A stretch of DNA of 26,265 nt, taken from assembly GCA_036940085.1 (NCBI GenBank), contig JALLBK010000069.1, positions 12,501 to 38,765 of the forward strand, in the 5' to 3' direction. How positions within the stretch are numbered: position 1 is the first letter of the stretch; each line of letters opens with the position of its first letter. A program made the position numbers and the translations under genes. Below, piece after piece: positions 10,084-18,663 of this stretch. A model generated the notes under the pieces. The model searched no databases. It was given only the letters and a program-made list of their open reading frames with translations, and was not told the origin of the DNA. The stretch comes from Discostella pseudostelligera. Its lineage: Eukaryota; Bacillariophyta; Thalassiosirophyceae; Thalassiosirales; Thalassiosiraceae.

Positions 10084-10182
10084 GGGGGATGCACTTGTGT
10101 GTGGGTGTGGGGGACCCGACAATTGCACAATAACATGGATAGGGGAGGGAGAGAGGGAGAATCGGGGTGGATGGGGGACGGG
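10084..10182 (+). other. G-run clusters, possible G-quadruplex
   Basis: Runs of three to five G occur at 10084-10088, 10103-10105, 10109-10113, 10142-10145, 10147-10149, 10154-10156, 10164-10167, 10173-10177 and 10180-10182. The 10142-10182 set fits the simple G3+N1-7 quadruplex rule. Confidence 0.4.
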
Positions 10183-10676
10183 AGATGCAGCCCAATCACT
10201 GCAATTGTGGTAATTATTGAATGACGTTGCCACGAGAAGCCATACCAATTCATGTTTCTACTTGATCAACCTCCAATTTAAAGCGGAAGCCATCCACCCT
10301 TCGGTTTCATAAGAGACCATCGTCTTGGATATGATATGTATTAATCAACAACTACACACACTGAATCAGATGTTGTGGGTTGACATAAGTCGCCTGAACT
10401 CGAACACGAAATGTGGGAGGGACGTTTAGTATCGTGCTGAGAACAGGACGGAGAATTAATACCCTGGGGGTTTCAATCAACGATGCAACCAGCTCACATC
10501 CAAAAATGAACAACCAACGTAATCTCTCATTGCAACCTTGAAGCAGAAATTGAGCTATGAACTACGATTGCATCGCTTCCTGAAAGTTATGCCTCCCGAA
10601 ATGCCACTCCGCAAGGGTCGTTCGTACACACGACATCAATGAGAGTTCGGTTTTGAGCGGAGAAGTGTGGTATCTC

Positions 10677-10695
10677 TAGAGAGAGAGAGAGAGAG
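10677..10695 (+). repeat. (GA)n microsatellite
   Basis: About nine uninterrupted GA units, followed by an imperfect purine-rich stretch to about 10712, in the gene-free region. Confidence 0.85.
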
Positions 10696-11308
10696 CGAGG
10701 GAGAGTGGAGAGGAATCTCATCAAAAAAATCAATCAAGTTCGCATCGCCCATGCTCCATCCATGCGTCCATCATGGGAAGGCATGATTGATTGGCGCTTC
10801 AACTTTTCATCTTGACCTACCACTCCATCCAGCAATTGAGGTGGTCGTAGAGTATGTCGTAGGATGGGTGAAATCGCATCGGAAAATATGGTCTCGGTCA
10901 TCGTCAATGTCAAGCATTTTCGGTACTTGTTCCTATTCCTACACAACATGATGTGTGGTCTCGCATGGCGATAGCAGTCATTTTGGTCATTGCACGACAT
11001 CGCACGATCCTTCGGTGTAGGGTTCTCATCGCAGCGAGATAGAGTGGAGAGGAGGTTACCATGCAAAGCAAGAATATTGCCGTGGTCGCAAGCAAGTTGC
11101 TCTCAATAGTGATGCCGTGCAAATACCTCTTCATGAACCCGTCTACCGATATCGCCTTGGCCACTAAATGTCCGATATCATATCGTGCCACTGAGTTCGT
11201 TTGTGGCTTGGCATTGCAATCACACGACCACTTGGATGTGAATCCGAATCCTAGTTGAGTCTCTCTCAGGGAAGAGGTGCATCGGTCGGTCATCATTGAG
11301 CATTATCA

Positions 11309-11453
11309 GCATAGTGTTTGATTGTCGAACGAACGAGCGAACTGGAGATGCAGCCATAATACATAACATCGGAGCCTCAANGCATAGTGTTTGATTGTCG
11401 AACGAACGAGCGAACTGGAGATGCAGCCATAATACATAACATCGGAGCCTCAA
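11309..11453 (+). repeat. Exact 72-bp tandem repeat around a single N (contig-join artefact)
   Basis: Bases 11309-11380 and 11382-11453 are identical over 72 positions and are separated only by the N at 11381. This is what results when two contigs with overlapping ends are joined by a placeholder N without merging. It ends three bases before the ATG of the LPMO-chitinase gene, so the real 5' leader is probably one copy. Confidence 0.85.
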
Positions 11454-11456
11454 AAG

Positions 11457-13076
11457 ATGATCTTCATCAAATCCACCAATCGCATCGCTGTGATAATCTT
11501 GACCGCCAATCTCACACTTCGTGGAGGTGACGCACATGGATATCTGAAATCTCCACGATCCAGAAACTATCATGCATCGGTCAACCCAGTCTGGTATGGC
11601 GGGTGCGTATTTTTCTATCTTATTCATCAGGCAGGCGTATTTGGCTCTGATACTCACATTACGTATTGCATTTCTTATTCAACAGAACGGCCACTACACC
11701 AGCACCTGAGAGTTGGTAAGAAGAGGAGTCTATGAATGTCGTTTGTTTTGGCTCAGCTGATGCATTACAATCTCAATCTTCCATTATCCTAGTCCACACT
11801 GCCTCAACATCGGAGGTTCAGTAGCCAGATGCGGTAAAATTGGTGAGTTTTGAAGCTGCTACCAGTGCACTGGTGGTAATTGTTGAGAGTTTTGACTCTG
11901 ATTGATTGTGTGCATCTTTCTATGGTAGACAACCGTAACTATGACTACCCACCCAACGCAGTAGGCGGTGTCCTTCCTCCAATTATACAAGCATGCTACG
12001 AACAAGGAGCGACAATTGATATTGAGAGTGTCCTTACTGCCCATCACAAGGGACATTTCGAGGTGAAGGCATGCCCAATAACTCCAGGCCAAGTTGCGAC
12101 ACAGGCATGTTTTGACAGCAATCCTCTTGGATTCGTTGAGGATAAGTTTTATGGTGCAGCTGTTGATCCTCTTTATCCCGAGAGAGCATACATCCCGAGG
12201 ACAGACTTTCCTGGAGGAATCAAGACTGGGCCTGGCGGCACTTATCTTTTTCATCATCGGTATAAGCTTCCGGATGGACTTCGTGGAGATCTCATTCTGC
12301 TCCAATGGTACTATATTACGGCGAACAGCTGGTGAGTTAGATTTTTCTACCGTTTCTGTCACTATCAAATGAAAATATTCACATGTCTCCTCTTGCTCAA
12401 TCAACAAATTGTCCAGTAAGCCTAAAGGATACGACACATATGCTTGGCCAAATGGATTTTATCCTGGAGACACCATTCCTATTTGTCAAGTCATTCCTCC
12501 CGACGGCCGAGGTGTTCCTGAACAGGTACGATATGCAGTTCGTTTTGGAACGTTTGGTTGCACGCATTTCGTTGCCTCTCATGATTCATATAACAAACCC
12601 TAATTTAGTTTTGGAACTGTGCCGAGGTCGAGATTAAAGTTGCGAACGGCTGTGGCGCGTCTTCGCCCCCAGCAGTTCTGCCGTCACCCAAGCCAACAAT
12701 ATCTCTCCCCACGGTAACTTCGACCACCACTTCAACCGTAGCAATCACATCAGGAGCAACAACTACAACAACTTCAAGCACAAGCACTACTACGAAATCT
12801 TCAAACTGTGCCACATATACTGGCATCTGCGGCCGCGACAAGATTTGTGCTAACGGAATGTGCTGTAGCCAGTGGGGGTATTGTGGGACAGGTGAAGCCT
12901 ACTGCGGGATGTGCTGCCAAAGTGGCAATTGTTTTGGTAACCCAACTTCACAGCGTCCAACTCCAAGCCCAACGAATCTGCTTCCATCGACGACTAGCAC
13001 ATCAAGTACCAGTGGCTCGACAACAGTCTTTAACCCCACCTCCACCACTTCTACTTTGGCCAGTACAACAGGATCC

Positions 13077-13107
<31 letters not shown>

Positions 13108-15286
13108 CGACAAAGCCTCCAAACTGTGCATCATACACCGGCTTATGCGGCCGGGACAAGCATTGCGCTGACGGAATGTGTTGCAGTCAGTGGGGGTACT
13201 GCGGAACAGGTGATGCTTATTGTGGGACATGCTGCCAAAGCGGCAATTGTATTGGTACTCCAACTACACCTTCAACAACTAGCACATCAAGTACCAGTAG
13301 TGCGAGTACTACCACAGCAACATCATTGACAACAACAACATCCTCATTTATTGGAGAGCTTGTTCTAAATAGTTCTGCTAGATGTGGAACTTCTGAGCTC
13401 GATGCTAGAGAGCATTGTAAGAATGTCTGTTCTACGAATTCTGACTGTGAAGGTGGCGAGTTCTGTTGGGTTGTGCACAGGAGTTACTGTGGAAGCTTGC
13501 CTCAGCGCGTGTACCAAAATCCAATTCAGTCATCGGTGACAACCCGTTGCGGGGTCTCTGAGGAAATAGCGAGGACATTCTGTGGTGAACCGTGCAGCTG
13601 GCAATGCAGCAAGCCTGGAGATTCATGCATCGCGGTGAGTAGTATCTGTGAGAAGGCCGAGTTATTGCCTTGCACAGCGAAGACTAACTGATCTGCGATT
13701 GAACTTGTCATGGCAGGTTCATTCAAACTATTGCGGCTCGTCTTACACTGAAGTTGGAGGCGTGACGACACCGGCAACAACAACTTCCAGCACTGCCGTC
13801 ACGACTAGTAATGCTACTCCCATTGCTGGCATTACCACAAGTACCCCATCAACCATGCCCACACCGAGGCCGAGTCTGAATCCCGCAGCGATATCCAGTA
13901 AACCCACGCCTCTTGGAGGCACCATAGCGCCTAGCCCAACTCAGCTGCTTTCAGCTAAGCCAACCACTCTTCTCTCTCCCCGTACATCATCGCCAATCGA
14001 CAGTCCTCCTGCAAACTCAGTAGCTGCAGCTGTGGAGGCTGTGCTGGAATTGAAAAAGGATGATATCGACAACAAGATATTATTATCCCAGGAACCCTCG
14101 ATGCAATGGGTTCCCTCTACAATATATCGCTACAAAGACCTCCTGGATGGACTGCGTGTGATGTACAATGATGGTGTAGCCAACAAGTATTTTTTCTTGG
14201 GTGAAGAAACTCCGAATGGTCACTTGTATGGCCTTGTCAACATTGCCGCATTCTTAGCGCAATCAATGAAGGAGACGATTCAATACAATGCGTGTGACGA
14301 AAACTCGTGGGACCGAATCAATGGCAAATATCCACTATCAAACTCCTGTGGACAGCTTGGCCAATCATACCAGGATTACAAGTGTTCCGAAAGCGATTCT
14401 TACATGGAATGTGCAGTGAACAAGGACATGGAAATCATAGCTACTACCAATGCAAAATGGTATGGCGCTCCTGCTCCACTGTTTTGTGGGCCGAAAACAA
14501 AGTATCCCTTCACGGGCACATGGGACTATATAAAGGAGTGCAACAAGCCATGGGCAATGCCACCTGAATTTTGCACCGTTTATCCAGGCCAGAAAGCGGG
14601 TGGTTTCGACAACTCATCGCCGTTCCCAAATTCGGCAGGCCGGACTGATGTGGAGGGTTGCTGCTTCTGGGGACGAGGTGTGATCCAGACTACAGTGAGT
14701 TGTTGTTTCGTTGCACATCTATCATGGATGTTTGGCTACTCAGCTAATTATTGACTCGTATCGCGCTTCTTATCCCGCACCATAGGGCGTTTGCAACTTT
14801 GGGAAGCTGAATTACTACCTTGGCAAACGTGCACACGACGAGGGCCGTGACAGCCGATTCCCTAACATCAATTTTTGCGAGACTCCAGATGCGATCTGTG
14901 CCAGTGAGGAACATAAGGAACTAAAGTGGATTGCGGGAATGTTCTATTGGGTCGAATCTGTTCAGAGCTACAATGTTGGTGGGTGGAACTACATCACCGA
15001 GCTGAAGAAGTTTGTTGATAACGGTATGTCCAGTACCAGCTTCATCGATTCTGTTTCAGGCATTGTTAACCGTAAGTGTGCTAATGTTGTGCTGCGGTTG
15101 TTGTCGTTCGATCGAGGTTCGATTTCTACTTGGAATGCACTTTTTTCGTATTGAAGTACTAACTGGCTTTGCGAATTGTACCAACCAGGCGGATGTCATG
15201 ATCCTCCCTGTTTGACCGGAGATGTGGATGGAAAATGGGAGAGATCTTCCAATTTTGTCAAAGTATTGACTGTGTTTGACATTTAG
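11457..15286 (+). CDS. Secreted LPMO (AA15/AA10-like) - CBM18 x2 - Cys-rich x2 - GH19 chitinase fusion
   Basis: Predicted extracellular chitin-degrading enzyme, 1041 residues from nine exons: 11457-11602, 11686-11715, 11793-11842, 11929-12331, 12417-12525, 12609-13634, 13717-14694, 14786-15071 and 15189-15286 (GT-AG introns of 77-117 bp). Residues 1-26 are a signal peptide; cleavage after GGDA exposes H27 of [11 protein letters not shown], the first His-brace ligand. The second is H115 in [10 protein letters not shown]; the module closes with [12 protein letters not shown] at about 245-256, where F247 is a candidate axial residue. Then come a Thr/Ser linker, CBM18 at 313-354 and about 419-460 (each ten Cys, [11 protein letters not shown]), Cys-rich repeats from 505 and 560, and a Ser/Thr/Pro linker. 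The GH19-type domain runs from about 700 to 1041: FLAQSMKET with candidate acid E774, [20 protein letters not shown] and [12 protein letters not shown]. The second GH19 catalytic acid was not assigned. No membrane anchor. Exon borders are by eye; the module order is firm. Confidence 0.86.
13077..13108 (+). repeat. (ACA)n microsatellite coding a poly-Thr linker
   Basis: About ten ACA units encode an uninterrupted Thr run in the linker between the two CBM18 domains. Being a triplet repeat in frame, length changes would alter only linker length. Confidence 0.85.
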
Positions 15287-15467
15287 AAAGTATTTGATGC
15301 TTGGCAGTGCTAAAGTCTGTGTGTGTACCATGTTTCAATGATTCAATATAAATATGCTTTTCAACGAAAGCCAAAATTGCATATTATTCTTGTCTAGACA
15401 TATGAAACAGGCGTTATAATAAAACGAAAAAGATATAACAATCGTCAGCTTCTCCTGACAGATTGGC

Positions 15468-18281
15468 TCAATGCAATGACTCCAACACCGAAGGTGAACT
15501 ATTTTTGGAAACAGATCGGGTCCGTTTCTGCACCTTTTTTACTGAAGAAGGAGAAGTATGTCCACCGTGACTCCCACGATGATATGTTTGTTTCTTTCCA
15601 TGCCTTTTTGCGGTACGACCACGAACGTCATCATCATCACTGGATGAGAATTCTTCATCGGCATGTTCATGATTCATCATGTCCCTTCTACGCTTGGGAA
15701 TGCGAGAATTAGTGGTTGGTGATAAATTATTGAGGTACCGTTTGCGATAATCTGACGATCGCTTCACTTTGTGCCTTCTCTCACCCGAGGACATGTCATC
15801 ATAATGACAATAATCATCATCGTCTTCATTTCTGTGATACTTCCTCGGAGAATGATACTGATAATTCAAGTTATGCCTCCCTCCCGTACTGGACGACCCC
15901 TCCTCTTCCGATTCTTCATGTATCACTCGCGTGATTGTCTCAACGACACGCCTCTTACGTTTCTTCTTCCTTTTCGATGCACTCGAAGATGAACGCATTC
16001 GTCCTATTTTCCTGTATTCGTTATCATAATCGTGGTGGACAGCATCGTAATCCATAGTTTCACGTTGTAGAGGATATCGTTCCCTTCTCCTGCGGGCATG
16101 CGGCTCATGATCGAGAGGAACTTCTTCGTCATCCCCAGATCTGTGCTTGAAAGAATCTGCGGTTTGGGCCATTCTCTGTTTATACACCATCTCACCAAAA
16201 GCAACGTCATCGTCTCTAGATGAAGAGGCGTCCCTCAATAGCAATTTCTCCGGCATAAATGCCGACCCCTTCTCATCCCCTCGCACCACCTGCTTATTAT
16301 TCATTATTGGATTGACTTGTATTGAATACATTTTCTGCAATTGCATCTTTCGATCCAATTCGTGCTGTAGAAATGCTAATTGGCCATACTCCAGCGCTAA
16401 ACTCTCCTTCACATTTTGACCACCTTGGGATGAGGATGTTGCCATCATGATATTCGTCTGACCGGGCGCGGTAAAAGGAGGAAGCCGTTCCGACCCATCA
16501 TGGTAATTGCCTGGATCCGTTACTCCCGTTGTCGCATTCATCATTTCCATCTTGCGTTTCAACTCATTATTCAAGAATGCTAATCGACCATATTCAACCT
16601 GCAATTCCTTTTGGATTGTTTCAGCATCATCCTTCTCCGTTGTTGTCATGCTACTGCTAGATAGACCACCGGTCAAGAAAGGAAGCGGCACCGAGCCAAG
16701 TGTGTTGGCGACATTTGATTCCACATTCCCATCCATCCTTCTTTGCAACTGCTTCTGATGCTCCAATTCCTGCATCAATACAGCCAATTTCCCATATTCC
16801 ACCTCCATCTGTTCCTTCGTATTTGTTTGAGGTAACGGCGATTGAATATTATATTCCCAGCTCTGTCGCAGTGGCAACCTATCCTCACCATCATTACAAC
16901 CAAGTGAGTGACCATCAAATTTCTTGGATTCGAAAGCTGGACCGTCGGTAGAGTGAACCTCTGCATCAAAATCACCACCGTCATCACCACAATCATCATG
17001 ATGGTAAGAGTCTTCCGAGGAAGATACTACGGAGGAGGATGGATCGTCAATTAATTCCTCATCTACCCTATCCTTCTTCTTCTTCGTCGACTGATTCGTC
17101 TCCTTCTGCTTCGTTGTCGTCGACTTCGACCTTTTCTCCTCTTTCTTACCACGTGATTTATCTTTCGAATTGATACTGCGAGGATTATGATCCGCGTCCG
17201 TTGGCTCTGTAGTTGTCGCACTTATTGTCGTCCATTGATCCACATACGATTTCAGCATTTTGGCATTATCATCATCGTGGTCGTCATCATTCTTCTTCGC
17301 AATAACATTTTTTGGTGGATGAGCCTCAGGGCGATAATCCAACGGAGAATAGGATGCATGGGCGAGTTGTTGTTTGTCTCTGCCCGTACTACTGCGTGCC
17401 TTGTTAGTTTTTGGCGCGATGCGGTCGGAAGAGGTAGATTGGTGTTGTTTTTGTTGTTGTGATTGCTGTTCCTTCGAATCATTCTTTGCAAAAATGTGAT
17501 CATCATCATCAAGCATTTCCAGAGTAGATTTCTGCGGAGATCGTTTCTTACTTGATTGACGAACAGAAGCACCAGGTGAGGATGTCATCGCGCCCCCCCT
17601 CTGTTCCTTCAACTTCTTTTCAGCACGGACTTTAGTTATTGGTGTAGACCTAGTGTCGGCACCCCCCAAAATCTCAGACACTAATGATTCCGTAGCTCTT
17701 ACTCCCTGCCTCGTATTACCAACTTTCTTACGATTGTTTTCCGGTGTAGAATTAGGACGAGTCAAATTCGCTGAGCGATCCAGCTTCGACTGGCTTTCTG
17801 GTGACAATATGATCCGTTGGTGCAGCCGTCCTCGGAAGTGCTTGGTGCGTGATGGTGTAGTTGCTGGAGCTGGAGATGTTGTGTCTTCGTCTGCTGATGC
17901 AGATGCTGCTGCGTCCCCCACCCTCCCCGTGTTCGACGACGACACTGAAGCACTGCCGAGAGATGATGCGGGTGTCGACAACATCATCAGAGAGGATGGT
18001 AAGTTTTTTCGTTTTATTTTGGTTGAATTCGAACTAGACGTAGGTGTGGAAGGTGGTGGTGGCGGCGGCGGAGTTCGTTTTGGTGCAACAGGTGCACCAG
18101 CACCATCGGCAGCAGAGCCCAAAACTTCCAACGACGAGCGACAATGCTTGCTTTTCTTCCTCGATCGAGCAGACGAGGAAGAGGCTGCCATTGTAGTGGC
18201 TGGTGTGGTTGGGGAGGAGGATGCCACCGGCCGAGGATGGGGTTGGGGTGTCATGTTACTGGCTTCGGGTTGCGGCGGCAT
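15468..18281 (-). CDS. Large disordered basic protein with three EYGxLA coiled-coil repeats
   Basis: Single open frame, 937 residues from the ATG at 18281 (upstream the frame reaches only a TTG). No family recognised. Most of it is low complexity: Ser/Thr/Pro-rich N-terminus with a proline run, acidic patches, and a very basic C-terminal third with KRKKKRKRR, suggesting a nuclear or nucleic-acid-associated protein. Two internal patterns stand out. First, three units about 67 residues apart (near 494, 561 and 629) share the helix EYGxLAxLxxEL, each preceded by an LPLR-, LPFL- or LPPF-type stretch. Second, a short motif S-[ST]-L-x-x-L next to basic residues occurs near 47 (SSLEVL), 95 (SSLMML) and 250 (STLEML), with SVLESLH at the extreme C-terminus. 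Its start is 382 bp from the divergent EDR2-C gene, and a GGCGGGAA site lies 19 bp upstream of the ATG. Confidence 0.75.
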   Translation of the reverse strand: MPPQPEASNMTPQPHPRPVASSSPTTPATTMAASSSSARSRKKSKHCRSSLEVLGSAADGAGAPVAPKRTPPPPPPPSTPTSSSNSTKIKRKNLPSSLMMLSTPASSLGSASVSSSNTGRVGDAAASASADEDTTSPAPATTPSRTKHFRGRLHQRIILSPESQSKLDRSANLTRPNSTPENNRKKVGNTRQGVRATESLVSEILGGADTRSTPITKVRAEKKLKEQRGGAMTSSPGASVRQSSKKRSPQKSTLEMLDDDDHIFAKNDSKEQQSQQQKQHQSTSSDRIAPKTNKARSSTGRDKQQLAHASYSPLDYRPEAHPPKNVIAKKNDDDHDDDNAKMLKSYVDQWTTISATTTEPTDADHNPRSINSKDKSRGKKEEKRSKSTTTKQKETNQSTKKKKDRVDEELIDDPSSSVVSSSEDSYHHDDCGDDGGDFDAEVHSTDGPAFESKKFDGHSLGCNDGEDRLPLRQSWEYNIQSPLPQTNTKEQMEVEYGKLAVLMQELEHQKQLQRRMDGNVESNVANTLGSVPLPFLTGGLSSSSMTTTEKDDAETIQKELQVEYGRLAFLNNELKRKMEMMNATTGVTDPGNYHDGSERLPPFTAPGQTNIMMATSSSQGGQNVKESLALEYGQLAFLQHELDRKMQLQKMYSIQVNPIMNNKQVVRGDEKGSAFMPEKLLLRDASSSRDDDVAFGEMVYKQRMAQTADSFKHRSGDDEEVPLDHEPHARRRRERYPLQRETMDYDAVHHDYDNEYRKIGRMRSSSSASKRKKKRKRRVVETITRVIHEESEEEGSSSTGGRHNLNYQYHSPRKYHRNEDDDDYCHYDDMSSGERRHKVKRSSDYRKRYLNNLSPTTNSRIPKRRRDMMNHEHADEEFSSSDDDDVRGRTAKRHGKKQTYHRGSHGGHTSPSSVKKVQKRTRSVSKNSSPSVLESLH

Positions 18282-18663
18282 AATGGTCAACCACAAGCTG
18301 GCGGGAAGCGGGAAGATGAAAGCGTGGAAAAAGGAAAAGGGCAACAAATCGGTTTGGCCCAAAAATCAATTCGTCTTCTTTGCATAGGAATCAATATTAA
18401 ATTTGGAGCGCTCCAAATTGGTGAAGAATTTTGATCTTCAACGCACTCAGGTAGGAATAAGTGAATTGTCTAAAATATCCGCATGAAATACACAAACGAA
18501 GATGTATGTAGATAGGAGTAAATGTTTTTAATTTTGTTCCAATACGATTGCACTTACTCTTTCACTTAGGGCTAAAGAGACCTCCCACACCAGTGCCCAA
18601 GATGCAATAATTATTTATGCAACGCAACATAAAAATGCAAGGCATGAGTAACTCGAACCAACA
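18282..18663. promoter_or_regulatory. Divergent promoter region, disordered protein / EDR2-C gene
   Basis: These 382 bp separate two divergent start codons (18281 - and 18664 +), so both promoters should lie here. A GGCGGGAA core sits at 18300-18307 on the plus strand, next to the minus-strand start. AT-rich stretches fill 18390-18560. No coding content is visible. Confidence 0.5.

Larger units (their letters stand above)
9442..11456. other. 2-kb region without a convincing gene
   Basis: Short open frames exist on both strands but none shows domain-like composition or plausible splice continuation. Seen here: three GGCGGGAA sites near the GT60 start, two clusters of G runs (10084-10113 and 10142-10182), a GA microsatellite (about 10677-10695), and an exact 72-bp repeat flanking a single N. 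The region should hold the GT60 promoter and the promoter of the LPMO-chitinase gene. An untranslated RNA cannot be excluded. Confidence 0.5.

Noticed and set aside
10910..11657. Two minus-strand open frames of 128 and 145 codons with hydrophobic stretches
   Set aside because: One runs through the N and the artefactual 72-bp repeat and is antisense to the LPMO first exon; neither shows domain-like content.
13717..15286. A separate GH19 gene starting inside intron 6 (ATG 13648)
   Set aside because: Such a protein would lack a signal peptide and begin with a non-homologous stretch. The intron 6 splice completes the Cys-rich repeat with the same YCGS ending as the first copy, so one gene is favoured.
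17653..18387. 244-codon plus-strand open frame
   Set aside because: Antisense shadow of the Ser/Pro-rich disordered protein; composition mirrors its codon bias.
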